From Rhizobacter sp. AJA081-3 (GTDB taxonomy: Bacteria > Pseudomonadota > Gammaproteobacteria > Burkholderiales > Burkholderiaceae_C): 64,000 nt of DNA. The position numbers and the translations under genes were made by a program. Where the stretch lies: the NCBI RefSeq assembly GCF_017795745.1, contig NZ_CP059067.1:4402001-4466000 (forward strand), written 5' to 3'. Positions 20,574 to 28,930 of the stretch are shown piece by piece (the first letter of the stretch is position 1; each line of letters opens with the position of its first letter). The notes beneath the pieces are model-generated. The model had not been told where the DNA came from. It worked only from the letters and a program-made list of their open reading frames with translations, and did no database searches.

Positions 20574-21610
20574 TCTTCTTCGTCGTGGTGGCCGTGCTGG
20601 AACGAGCGCCACAGCAGCACGGGGATGATCAGCGTGAAGACGATGACTTCCTTGAAGGCGCTGGCCCAGAAAGAGCCGAAGCTCTCGATCAGGCCGACGA
20701 ACACCGCACCGAGCGCGGCGGCCGGGTAGCTGGCCAGCGCGCCGAAGATCGCGGCGACGAAGCCCTTCAGGCCGATCAGGAAGCCGGAGTCGTAGAACAT
20801 CGTCGTGGTCGGGCCGATCAGCAGGCCCGACAGCGCGCCCATGAAGGCGGCCAGGCCGAAGCTCAGCTGCCCCGCACCCGAGGTGGAGATGCCCATCAGC
20901 CGCGCACCGAGACGGTTCACCGCGGTGGCGCGCAGCGCCTTGCCGCGCAGCGTGCGCTCGAAGAACAGGTACAGCGCGACGATCAGCGCGATCGACACCA
21001 TGAAGATGATCAGCGTCTGCCCGGTCAGCGTGAGCGGCCCGGCGGAGAAGCGCGCATCCCAGAAGCTCGGGTTGCGGAAGCCCTCGGCGCCGAAGAACAC
21101 CAGGCCCAGGCCGGTGAGCGCGAAATGCGTGCCCACCGAGACGATCAGCAGCACCAGCACGGTGGCGTCGGCCAGCTTCTCGTAGGCCAGCCGGTAGACC
21201 AGCGGCCCCAGCGGCGTGACGATCGCCAGCGTCAGCAGGCTCTGGAACAGCAGCGGCAGTTTCTGCGGCGCGGCCCACCAGGCGACGGCGCACACCGCCA
21301 CCGGGAAGGCCAGCGACTTCAGCGCGCCCGTGGCCACCGCGGCGGCGGGCAGCCCGCGCCGCAGCCCGGCCACGGCGTCGAGCACGGAAGCGACCACCGC
21401 CATCACCAGCAGCAGCCACACCGTGCCCGGCACCTGCCCGAGCTGCAACAGCGCGAGCGTGAGCGCGCCGTAGGCCACGAACTCGCCCTGCGGGATGAAG
21501 ATCACCCGCGTGACGGCGAACACCAGCACCGTGGCCAGGGCCAGCAGCGCGTAGATCGCGCCGTTGGTGACGCCGTCCAGCGTCAGGATGCTGGCGATCG
21601 TGAAGTCCAT
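20570..21610 (-). CDS. livH: LIV-type ABC transporter permease LivH (cluster 2)
   Basis: This 346-residue permease is longer than ordinary LivH (about 290-310). It carries an insertion around residues 65-120 that includes extra hydrophobic stretches ([20 protein letters not shown]). The LivH start pattern [20 protein letters not shown] and the motif [16 protein letters not shown] are clear. The C-terminus ends in the acidic/histidine tail [10 protein letters not shown]. The stop overlaps the start of the fused permease/ATPase gene. It forms the membrane pore of the transporter in the phenylpropanoid operon. Confidence 0.92.
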   Translation of the reverse strand: MDFTIASILTLDGVTNGAIYALLALATVLVFAVTRVIFIPQGEFVAYGALTLALLQLGQVPGTVWLLLVMAVVASVLDAVAGLRRGLPAAAVATGALKSLAFPVAVCAVAWWAAPQKLPLLFQSLLTLAIVTPLGPLVYRLAYEKLADATVLVLLIVSVGTHFALTGLGLVFFGAEGFRNPSFWDARFSAGPLTLTGQTLIIFMVSIALIVALYLFFERTLRGKALRATAVNRLGARLMGISTSGAGQLSFGLAAFMGALSGLLIGPTTTMFYDSGFLIGLKGFVAAIFGALASYPAAALGAVFVGLIESFGSFWASAFKEVIVFTLIIPVLLWRSFQHGHHDEEE

Positions 21611-21613
21611 GGG

Positions 21614-22747
21614 TTACTCGACCTTCCAGTCGCCGTTGACGACCTTGAGGATGACACCCGTTTCCGTGGTGAAGCCCCAGTGGTTGTCCTTGGTGTAGTT
21701 CAGCACGCCGTGCGAGACCACCGTGCGGCCCATCGTCTCCACCGCATCGCGGATGCCGGCGCGGAACTCCTTGCTGCCCGGCTTGCCTTTCTTCAGCGCC
21801 ACCGGCACCACCTTCTCGAGCACGACGATGGCGTCGTAGGCATGGCCGGCGAACTGATTGCGATTGCCTGCACCGTAGGCCTTCTCGTACTTGGCGACGA
21901 AGTCGGCTGCCAGCGCCCTGGAGGGGTGGTTGGCCGGCAGCTGCTCGGGGATCACCGCCGGGCCGGAGCTGACGAAGGCACCTTCGACGTCCTTGCCGCC
22001 CACGCGCACCAGGTCACGCGAAGCCGCGGCGTGGGTCTGGTACATCTTGCCCTTGTAGCCGCGCTCGATGATGCCTTTGTGCGGCATCGCGGCGCCGGAA
22101 CCCGAGGCGACGACCAGCATCGCGTCCGGGTTGGCGGCGACCAGCTTCAGAGCCTGGCCGGTGACGCTGGTGTCGGCGCGCGCGAAACGCTCGACGGCGA
22201 CGATCTGCGGCCCGCCCAGCAGCTGCGACTGCGCCTTGAAGTCGTTCAGCCAGCTCTCGCCGTAGGCATCGGTGTAGCCGAGGAAGCCGACGGTCTTCAC
22301 GCCGTTCTTCTTCATGTGCTCGATCATCGCGTGGGCCATCACCGCGTTGCCCTGCGGCAGGCGGAAGGCCCAGAAGTCCTTGCCCGCGGGCAGCACGGCC
22401 GGCGAGAACATGAACTGCGGCGTGCCCGACTCGGCAGCGGTGTCGGCCATGGCGATGGCCACCGGCGTGGCGGCCGAGCCCATGATGATGTCGACCTTGT
22501 CCTCGGTGACGAACTTCTTGGCGTTGCTCACGCCCTTGGTCGGGTCGGTGGCGTCGTCGAGCACGATGACCTTGAGCTTCTCGCCGGCGATCTCGGTCGG
22601 CCAGAGCTTGATGTAGTTGTTCATCGGGATGCCCAGGCCCGAGGCCGGGCCGGTCAGCGGCAGGCTGATGCCGATGGTGATGTCGGCCTGCGCGGCGTTG
22701 GCCAGCAGCGTGACTGCAACGGCCACCAGGGTCTTGAGTGCTTTCAT
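21614..22747 (-). CDS. Periplasmic substrate-binding protein of LIV transporter (cluster 2)
   Basis: This 377-residue type I binding protein has a Sec signal peptide (MKALKTLVAVAVTLLANAAQA, then DITIG). The mature part starts ITIGISLPLTGPASGLGIP, typical of LIV-type aromatic/amino-acid binding proteins. The gene lies between the thioesterase gene and livH in the same operon, with gaps of 29 and 3 bp. CouP of Rhodopseudomonas palustris, a homologue by family and context, binds p-coumarate, ferulate and related acids. The same ligands are proposed here by inference. ATG 22747 has a CTGGAGAC ribosome site. Confidence 0.9.
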   Translation of the reverse strand: MKALKTLVAVAVTLLANAAQADITIGISLPLTGPASGLGIPMNNYIKLWPTEIAGEKLKVIVLDDATDPTKGVSNAKKFVTEDKVDIIMGSAATPVAIAMADTAAESGTPQFMFSPAVLPAGKDFWAFRLPQGNAVMAHAMIEHMKKNGVKTVGFLGYTDAYGESWLNDFKAQSQLLGGPQIVAVERFARADTSVTGQALKLVAANPDAMLVVASGSGAAMPHKGIIERGYKGKMYQTHAAASRDLVRVGGKDVEGAFVSSGPAVIPEQLPANHPSRALAADFVAKYEKAYGAGNRNQFAGHAYDAIVVLEKVVPVALKKGKPGSKEFRAGIRDAVETMGRTVVSHGVLNYTKDNHWGFTTETGVILKVVNGDWKVE

Positions 22748-22776
22748 GGTCTGTCTCCAGGGGTTGAGCGGGTGGA

Positions 22777-23196
22777 TCAGGAACACAGTTGCCTGATGTC
22801 GTCGGGAACGGGGATCGCACGCAGCCGGTCGGCGTTGTCGGCGTCGCGCTTGACGAAGGCTCGCACCTCGCGGCCTTCGCAGATGAGATCGTCGCCGCGC
22901 GTCACGCGGTGCATCTGCACGAACACCTTGTCGCGCCACTCCTCGATCCAGGTGGCGATGGTGATCGTCTCGCCGTAGGTCACGGCCTTGATGAACCTGG
23001 TGTTGATCTCCAGCAACGGCGTGCCGACGATGCCGCGCGTCTTCACCAGCTCGCGCCAGGGCGGCACGCCGCATTCCATGAAGAACTTCAGCGAGGCGGC
23101 GTCCATCCAGCGCGAGAAGTTCGGGAAGAACACGATGCCTGCCGGATCGCAATCGCCGAAGTGCACGTCGACAGTGTGGAGGGTGGTCTTGGCCAT
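22777..23196 (-). CDS. 4-Hydroxybenzoyl-CoA thioesterase-family protein
   Basis: This 139-residue hotdog-fold thioesterase carries the 4HBT signature HFGDCDPAGIVFFPN with D17, matching the catalytic Asp17 of Pseudomonas 4-hydroxybenzoyl-CoA thioesterase. In this operon it would release 4-hydroxybenzoate or vanillate from the aroyl-CoA produced by thiolytic cleavage, feeding pobA and vanAB. It starts 17 bp after the SDR gene ends. The same fold also serves acyl-CoA housekeeping, but the active-site match and the context both favour an aroyl-CoA substrate. Confidence 0.92.
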   Translation of the reverse strand: MAKTTLHTVDVHFGDCDPAGIVFFPNFSRWMDAASLKFFMECGVPPWRELVKTRGIVGTPLLEINTRFIKAVTYGETITIATWIEEWRDKVFVQMHRVTRGDDLICEGREVRAFVKRDADNADRLRAIPVPDDIRQLCS

Positions 23197-23213
23197 GGCC
23201 GGTTGAGTGGGCT

Positions 23214-23978
23214 TCAGCGCGGCGCCATGCGCAGCGCGCCGTCGAGACGGATCACTTCGCCGTTGAGCGAAAGGTTGTGGATGATGCCCGCGGCGAGCTG
23301 CGCGAACTCTTCGGGTTTGCCCAGACGCTTGGGGAAGGGGATGCTCGCCGCCAGCGAGTCCTGCACCGCCTGCGGCAGCTCGGCCATCAGCGGCGTGAGA
23401 AACAGGCCCGGCGCGATGGTGCACACGCGCACACCGAACTGCGCCAGGTCGCGCGCCAGCGGCAGCGTCATGCCGACGATGCCACCCTTGCTGGCCGAAT
23501 AGGCCTCCTGGCCGACCTGGCCGTCGAAGGCCGCCACCGAGGCGGTGTTGACGATCACGCCGCGTTCTCCGTCCGCCAGCGGCTCGAGCTTCACCATCTC
23601 GGCCACCGCGAGCCGGGTGATGTTGTAGGTGCCGATCAGGTTGACGCGCACCACCCGCTCGAAGTCTTCCAGCGGCGCCGGCGCACCGTCCTTGCCGACA
23701 ATGCGTTTGGCGCTGCCGATGCCGGCCACGTTCATCAGCAGCCGCGCCGGGCCGTGCACCGCACGCGCCGCGTCGAGCGCGGCAAGCACGCTGTCCGTGC
23801 TGGTGATGTCGCACTCGATGCCGATGCCGCCGATCTCGGCAGCGATCACGGCCGCGCCCTCGGCATTGCGGTCCAGCACGGCGACACGCGCGCCCAGCCG
23901 CGCGAGTTCGCGCGCGGTGGCGGCCCCCAGGCCCGAGGCGCCACCGGTGACGAGGGCAGCTTGCCCTTGGATGTTCAT
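23214..23978 (-). CDS. SDR-family 3-hydroxyacyl-CoA dehydrogenase
   Basis: This 254-residue short-chain dehydrogenase has the nucleotide motif TGGASGLG (residues 11-18), NVAG near 83-86 and the catalytic set S147, Y160 and K164 (YSASK). The sequence resembles the HSD10-like group that oxidises 3-hydroxyacyl-CoAs with NAD+, including ending [10 protein letters not shown]. In the pathway it would oxidise 3-hydroxy-3-arylpropanoyl-CoA to the beta-keto thioester. It lies between the ligase (14 bp gap) and thioesterase genes in one operon. Family is certain; substrate is inferred from context. Confidence 0.9.
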   Translation of the reverse strand: MNIQGQAALVTGGASGLGAATARELARLGARVAVLDRNAEGAAVIAAEIGGIGIECDITSTDSVLAALDAARAVHGPARLLMNVAGIGSAKRIVGKDGAPAPLEDFERVVRVNLIGTYNITRLAVAEMVKLEPLADGERGVIVNTASVAAFDGQVGQEAYSASKGGIVGMTLPLARDLAQFGVRVCTIAPGLFLTPLMAELPQAVQDSLAASIPFPKRLGKPEEFAQLAAGIIHNLSLNGEVIRLDGALRMAPR

Positions 23979-23992
23979 GGCTGTCCCGTCCT

Positions 23993-25840
23993 TCAACGAT
24001 GCGGAATGAGCACGCCGTCGCCGCCGGCGTACAGGTGCTCGACCAGGGCGTCGCGGTGCGTCAGCACGGCGCGCTGGTTGATCGAGCCCTTGTCGGTGAC
24101 CTCGCCGCGGTCGATGCTCGGCGGCTCGACCAGGATCAGTGCGCGGGCGACGCGCGTGGCGCTGCCGGTGCCGGCTGCCCACTGCGCATCGACCAGGCGC
24201 TGGAAGAATCCGTGCACGGCCGGCGAATTCAGCACGTCCAGCACCGGCGCACTCGGCGACAGGCCGGCATAGGCACGGCAGGCGTCCAGGCGCGGGAAGA
24301 TCAGCAGGCCGAGTTCGTCGCGGTTGATGCCGGCCACGACCACGTCCTGCACGCAGGGGTCGCCGGCGGCGATGACGCGCGCGCGCAGCGGCCCCACCGA
24401 GACGAAGGTGCCGGTGGACAGCTTGAAGTCCTCCGCGGTGCGGCCGTCGAACAGGAAGCCGCGGCCCGGGTTGGCCGCATCGATCGGCTTGACCGCGTCG
24501 CCGCTGCAGTAGAAGCCCTCGGCATCGAAGGACTCGGCGTTCTGCTGCGGCGCGCGCCAGAAGCCTGGCGTGACGTTCGGGCCGCGGTAGCGCACCTCGG
24601 TCTTGTCGCCGGCGGGCACCAGCTTGAGCTCCATGCCCGGCGCCGGCAGCCCGATGTGGCCGGACTTCACCTCTTCGGCATTCGCGCACATCGCGAAGGG
24701 CGCGGTCTCGGTCATGCCCAGGCCGGTGAGCATGCGGATGCGCTCGCCGCAGGTCTGCTCGGCGATGCGGTCGAGCTTGTCCCACACCGGCTGGGACAGG
24801 CCCGCGCCGGCGAAGAAGAACATGTTGACGCGGCTGAACAGCGAGTCGCGCAGCGGCGCGTCGTCCTCCATCGCGTTGGCGATCTCCTCGAAGCCCTTGG
24901 GCACGTTGAAGTACACCGTGGGCGCGATCTCGCGCAGGTTGCGCAGCGTCTCGCCGATCAGCGTGGGCGTGGGCTTGCCCTCGTCGATGTAGAGCGTGCC
25001 GCCGTTGTAGATGGTCAGGCCGACGTTGTGGTTGCCGCCGAAGGTGTGGTTCCAGGGCAGCCAGTCGACCAGCACCGGCCGCACCTGGCCCAAGCCCGGA
25101 AAGCACTGCAGGATCTGCTGCTGGTTCGCGCAGATCATGCGCTGCGTGTTGATCACGCCCTTGGGCAGCTTGGTCGAGCCCGAGGTGAAGAGGAACTTGG
25201 CGATCGTGTCCGGCCCGACCTGCGCATGCGCCGCGTCGACGGCGGCGGTGGCCGGCTGGGCCAGCAGCTGCTCGAAGCGCATCGACGGGCGGCTTTCCAG
25301 TTCGCCGTGGGCCAGCACCACCGGTGTGTCGCCGTCGACCGTGGCGTCGATGGCGCGTTCGTAGCCGCTCGCGCTGGAGGCGAACACCAGGCCCGGCGTG
25401 AGCACGCCGAGGATGTGGCGCAGCTTGCCGAAATCCTGCGACACGGTGGAATAGGCCGGAGAGATCGGCGCAAAGGGCACCCCGGCAAACATGGCGCCCA
25501 GACCGATGAGCAGGTGCTCGAGGTCGTTTTCCGACAGGATCGCCACCGGCTTGTTCGCCGACAGGCCCATGTCGAGGAAGACTTGCGCGATGCGTTTCGC
25601 GCTGTCGACGGCTTCGGCGTAACTGATGCGGCGCCAGTCGCCGCCGTGGTGGCGCTTCGCGGCCAGCGTGTGGTCGGGCGACACCGACGCCCAGTGCAGC
25701 AGGCGATCGGTCAGGCGCGGCGGGTGCGCGCCCAGCGGCTCGGCCGAAGTGACGATCGTCGTGCCGTCGGCGCGCCTGTCGAAGTGCGCGGCCAGCGAGC
25801 CGCCCACCGGCAGGTGCCGGTACTTTGCGCCGGCCTTCAT
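23993..25840 (-). CDS. Feruloyl-/p-coumaroyl-CoA synthetase-like ligase (operon copy)
   Basis: This 615-residue AMP-forming acyl-CoA ligase has the phosphate loop TSGSTKLPKG (residues 219-228), a GLGMTETAPFA segment, and the late catalytic lysine in EVTDKGSINQRAV. Length and sequence pattern (WLPWNHTFGGNHN) match feruloyl-CoA synthases. It would activate p-coumarate, ferulate or their dihydro forms to CoA thioesters. The start overlaps the crotonase stop by 4 bp. A paralogue of about 600 residues with the same motifs lies at 28931-30730 under a different regulator, so the two may differ in substrate range. Confidence 0.9.
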   Translation of the reverse strand: MKAGAKYRHLPVGGSLAAHFDRRADGTTIVTSAEPLGAHPPRLTDRLLHWASVSPDHTLAAKRHHGGDWRRISYAEAVDSAKRIAQVFLDMGLSANKPVAILSENDLEHLLIGLGAMFAGVPFAPISPAYSTVSQDFGKLRHILGVLTPGLVFASSASGYERAIDATVDGDTPVVLAHGELESRPSMRFEQLLAQPATAAVDAAHAQVGPDTIAKFLFTSGSTKLPKGVINTQRMICANQQQILQCFPGLGQVRPVLVDWLPWNHTFGGNHNVGLTIYNGGTLYIDEGKPTPTLIGETLRNLREIAPTVYFNVPKGFEEIANAMEDDAPLRDSLFSRVNMFFFAGAGLSQPVWDKLDRIAEQTCGERIRMLTGLGMTETAPFAMCANAEEVKSGHIGLPAPGMELKLVPAGDKTEVRYRGPNVTPGFWRAPQQNAESFDAEGFYCSGDAVKPIDAANPGRGFLFDGRTAEDFKLSTGTFVSVGPLRARVIAAGDPCVQDVVVAGINRDELGLLIFPRLDACRAYAGLSPSAPVLDVLNSPAVHGFFQRLVDAQWAAGTGSATRVARALILVEPPSIDRGEVTDKGSINQRAVLTHRDALVEHLYAGGDGVLIPHR

Positions 25841-26649
25841 GACGCCTTGCCGACCTTGCCGGCGCGCTTCTCGAGAAAGGCGCGCACGCGTTCCTTGGCG
25901 GCGTCGTCGCCCTGCGCGATGGCGGCCATCAGCGATTCGACGAACAGGCCGTCGGGTTGGGACAGATCGGCGATGCGCGGCAGCGCCTGCATCACCGCGA
26001 AGTTCGACAGCGGCGCGTTGCCGGCGATCTTGGCGGCCAGCTCGCAGCCCTTGGCGAAACCGGCGCCGTTGGCGACGACGTATTGCGAGAGGCCGCGGCG
26101 CTCGCCTTCGTGGGCGTCGAGCACGCGGCCGGTGAGCATCATGTCGGTCATGGTCTGCACGCCGGCCAGGCGCGGTACGCGGGCCGAGCCGCCGCCGCCG
26201 ACGAAGATGCCGCGCTGGCCTTCGGGCAGGCCGTAGTAGGCGCTCTCCTCGGCGACGCGGATGTGGCAGCTGCTGGCCAGCTCGAGGCCGCCGCCGACCA
26301 CCGCGCCATGCAGCACGGCGACCACCGGCACGCGGCCGAACTGGATGGCATCCATCGCCGCATGCCAGGTGCGCGAGTGCAGCACGCCCTCGGCGACGCT
26401 GCGCTCGGAGAGTTCCGACAGGTCCAGCCCGGCGCAGAAGTGATCGCCCTCGCCCGTCAGCACGGCCGCCTTCACCGCCTCGGGCAACGACACGAACGCA
26501 CTGTGCAGCTGCGCGATCAGCGTGTCGTTGACGGCGTTGCGCTTGGCCGGGCGGTTCAGGCGGATGTGCGCGACGGCGCCGGCGATCTCGACGCGCAGCA
26601 GGTCCAGCGCGGCGAGCGCGCCGGTGGCCGGGGTGAAGTTCAGGGACAT
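25837..26649 (-). CDS. Crotonase-family enoyl-CoA hydratase, first gene of the operon
   Basis: This 270-residue crotonase has both catalytic glutamates of a true hydratase: E124 in VVGGGLELAS and E143 in YGLPEGQRG. Their spacing matches E144/E164 of rat enoyl-CoA hydratase. The sequence does not look like the hydratase-lyase (Ech/HCHL) that gives vanillin. It fits hydration of cinnamoyl-CoA thioesters within a beta-oxidation route. It is the first gene of the long minus-strand operon, and a TAGTTA-N7-TAACTA palindrome lies 18 bp upstream of its start codon. Substrate is inferred from context. Confidence 0.88.
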   Translation of the reverse strand: MSLNFTPATGALAALDLLRVEIAGAVAHIRLNRPAKRNAVNDTLIAQLHSAFVSLPEAVKAAVLTGEGDHFCAGLDLSELSERSVAEGVLHSRTWHAAMDAIQFGRVPVVAVLHGAVVGGGLELASSCHIRVAEESAYYGLPEGQRGIFVGGGGSARVPRLAGVQTMTDMMLTGRVLDAHEGERRGLSQYVVANGAGFAKGCELAAKIAGNAPLSNFAVMQALPRIADLSQPDGLFVESLMAAIAQGDDAAKERVRAFLEKRAGKVGKAS

Positions 26650-26667
26650 GGTCTGGCCTCGTGGATT

Positions 26668-26686
26668 TAGTTAGAAGTTTTAACTA
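26668..26686. promoter_or_regulatory. Candidate MarR operator in the divergent promoter
   Basis: TAGTTA-GAAGTTT-TAACTA is a perfect 6-7-6 inverted repeat, AT-rich in otherwise GC-rich DNA, 18 bp upstream of the crotonase start. A further TAGTTA half-site lies at 26746-26751 near the divergent amidohydrolase gene. Size and symmetry fit a MarR dimer. The best candidate binder is the MarR protein encoded at the end of this operon. Confidence 0.62.
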
Positions 26687-26788
26687 GTTGACCCTGCCAG
26701 ACCACCGGGAAAACCCGATACACGCCTTGTGCGTGGGGGCTCTTTTAGTTATTGTTCGGAACCAAATGGATCGCCGACCGGAGACGCG

Positions 26789-27670
26789 ATGAACACTGCC
26801 GAGCTGATCGCCATCGACGTGCACACCCATGCCGAGGTGTCGTGCTGGAACCCCTTCGACAACTACGGCGAGGAGTACGACCGCGCCGCCGACAAGTACT
26901 TCGGCAGCAACCGCCGGCCGACCATCGAGGAGACCGTCGCGCACTACCGCGAGAAGAAGATCGGCCTGGTGATGTTCACCGTCGACAGCGAGTCGCAGCT
27001 CGGCCGGCGCCGCATCCCGAACGAGGAGATCGCGGAGGCCGCGAAGAAGAACGCCGACATGATGATCTGCTTCGGCAGCATCGACCCGCACAAGGGAAAG
27101 ATGGGCGCCCGCGAGGCGCGCAAGCTGATCGAGGAGCACGGCGTCAAGGGCTTCAAGTTCCACCCGACGGTGCAGGGCTTCCTGCCGTACGACAGGATGG
27201 CCTGGCCCATCTACGAGGTGATCGCCGAGTACAAGCTGCCGGCGATCTTCCACAGCGGCCACTCGGGCATCGGCTCGGGCATGCGCTGCGGCGGCGGCCT
27301 GCGCCTGCAGAACAGCAACCCGATGCTGCTCGAGGACGTGGCGATCGACTTCCCCGATATCCAGATCGTCATCGCGCACCCGAGCTGGCCGTGGCAGGAC
27401 GAAGCGCTGTCGCTCGCGCTGCACAAGCCGAACGTGTGGATCGACCTGTCGGGCTGGAGCCCGAAGTACTTTCCGCCCCAGCTGGTGCAGTACGCCAACA
27501 CGCTGCTGAAGGACCGCATGCTGTTCGGCAGCGACTACCCGCTGATCACGCCGGAACGCTGGATGAAGGACTTCGGCGAGGCGGGGTTCAAGCCGGCGGT
27601 GCACGAGAAGATCCTGAAGACGAACGCGATGCGCTTGCTCGGCCTGGGCGAGGCTCAGGCTGCGGCTTGA
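26789..27670 (+). CDS. Amidohydrolase-family protein, candidate aryl beta-ketoacyl-CoA hydrolase
   Basis: This 293-residue amidohydrolase-2 family protein has metal-site residues H12 and H14 (IDVHTHAEV), H155 (FHSGH), H197 (IAHPSW) and D249 (GSDYPL). ATG 26789 has a CCGGAGA site. It is divergent from the crotonase operon, sharing its promoter region, and converges on the thiolase gene with a 16-bp 3' overlap. CouO of Rhodococcus jostii, an amidohydrolase-superfamily enzyme in p-hydroxycinnamate catabolism, hydrolyses 4-hydroxyphenyl-beta-ketopropionyl-CoA. That role is proposed here from family and context. Other decarboxylase or hydrolase roles remain possible. Confidence 0.75.
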   Translation: MNTAELIAIDVHTHAEVSCWNPFDNYGEEYDRAADKYFGSNRRPTIEETVAHYREKKIGLVMFTVDSESQLGRRRIPNEEIAEAAKKNADMMICFGSIDPHKGKMGAREARKLIEEHGVKGFKFHPTVQGFLPYDRMAWPIYEVIAEYKLPAIFHSGHSGIGSGMRCGGGLRLQNSNPMLLEDVAIDFPDIQIVIAHPSWPWQDEALSLALHKPNVWIDLSGWSPKYFPPQLVQYANTLLKDRMLFGSDYPLITPERWMKDFGEAGFKPAVHEKILKTNAMRLLGLGEAQAAA

Positions 27671-28905
27671 GGGTTCTCGACGAGCAGGGCAATGCCCTGG
27701 CCTCCGCCGACGCAGGCAGAGGCCACGCCCCAGCGGGCGCCGATCTCCTGCAACTGCCGCGCGACGGTGATCGTCAGGCGCACGCCGGTGGCGGCCAGCG
27801 GGTGGCCGAGCGCAATGGCACCGCCCTTGGCGTTGAGTTTCGCCGGGTCGAGGCCGAGCTCGCGCTGCACTGCCAGCGTCTGCGCGCCCTGCGCCTCGTT
27901 GATCTCGAAGCGCGCGATGTCGTCGAGCTTGAGCCCGGCGCGCTCGAGCAGCAGGCGGATCGCCGGCGCCGGGCCAATGCCCATGATCTCCGGCGGCACG
28001 CCCACCGCCGCCGCGGCCACGAGCCGAGCCAGCGGCTGGCCGCCCCAGTCGCGCTTCACGGCGCCCGAGGCCACGAGTGCGGACGCCGCCGCATCGGTCA
28101 GCGCCGAGCTGTTTCCGCCGGTCTGCACGCCGTCCTTGAACACCGCGCGCAGCTTGCCCAGCACCTCGGGCGGTGAGATTCGCGGGTGGGTGTCGCGATC
28201 GGCCAGCGGCGCCTTGCCGGCCAGACGGATGCCGCGCGGCTTGTAGCCGGCGAGCTCGAAAGCCTCGTTGCCCACCGGCACGATCTCGCCGTCGAAGAAG
28301 CCGGCCGATTGCGCCGCCACGGCGCGCGCGAAGGACTCGGAAGCGAAGGCATCGACCTGCTCGCGCGTGATGCCGTATTGCTTGGCGAGGTTCTCGGCGG
28401 TCTGGATCATCGAGATCGCCGGCGCGGGATCGGTCAGCGCCTCCCACATGTAATCCTTGAAGGCCGGCGTCATGCCGAGCTTGAAACCCTGGCGGTGCTC
28501 GAAGGCGGCGATCGGGTTGCGCGTCATCGACTCGGTGCCGACGACGAGCGCCAGGCTCGCCGCGCCCGTGGCGATCTGCTCGCCGGCCTGGCGGAACAGC
28601 TCGAAGCCGGTGCCGCAGATGCGCTGCACCATGATCGCCGGGATCTCGCAGGGCACGCCGGCGTACAGGCCGATGTGGCGCGGCACGTAGAACTGGTCGA
28701 AGCCGCCCGGCGCCATGTTGCCGGCCAGAACCGAGTCGACGGCATCGGCTTTCACGCCCGTGCGCTGCAGGATCTCGCGCGCCACCTTGATGCCCAGGTC
28801 GATCGGGTTGGCGTCGGCGAAGGCGCCGCAGTAGTCGACCATCGGCGTGCGCACGCCGCCGAGGATCCAGGTGTCGTCGAAGGATTGGAAGAGGCCGCGG
28901 GCCAT
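27655..28905 (-). CDS. Thiolase (acetyl-CoA C-acyltransferase)
   Basis: This 416-residue thiolase has the nucleophile C97 (VQRICGTGFEL), H368 (GGAIALGHPLAATG) and C398 (SACVGGGQG), the complete catalytic set. It would cleave aryl beta-ketopropionyl-CoA with CoA to 4-hydroxybenzoyl- or vanilloyl-CoA plus acetyl-CoA. It lies 25 bp after the second ligase gene, in a unit controlled by a TetR palindrome pair. The N-terminus (MARGLFQSFDDTWILGGVRT) is slightly extended compared with biosynthetic thiolases. It overlaps the amidohydrolase 3' end. Chemistry is certain; substrate is inferred from its neighbours. Confidence 0.92.
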   Translation of the reverse strand: MARGLFQSFDDTWILGGVRTPMVDYCGAFADANPIDLGIKVAREILQRTGVKADAVDSVLAGNMAPGGFDQFYVPRHIGLYAGVPCEIPAIMVQRICGTGFELFRQAGEQIATGAASLALVVGTESMTRNPIAAFEHRQGFKLGMTPAFKDYMWEALTDPAPAISMIQTAENLAKQYGITREQVDAFASESFARAVAAQSAGFFDGEIVPVGNEAFELAGYKPRGIRLAGKAPLADRDTHPRISPPEVLGKLRAVFKDGVQTGGNSSALTDAAASALVASGAVKRDWGGQPLARLVAAAAVGVPPEIMGIGPAPAIRLLLERAGLKLDDIARFEINEAQGAQTLAVQRELGLDPAKLNAKGGAIALGHPLAATGVRLTITVARQLQEIGARWGVASACVGGGQGIALLVENPQAAA

Positions 28906-28930
28906 GGGGTTGCTCCGGTTCGGTGGCGCT

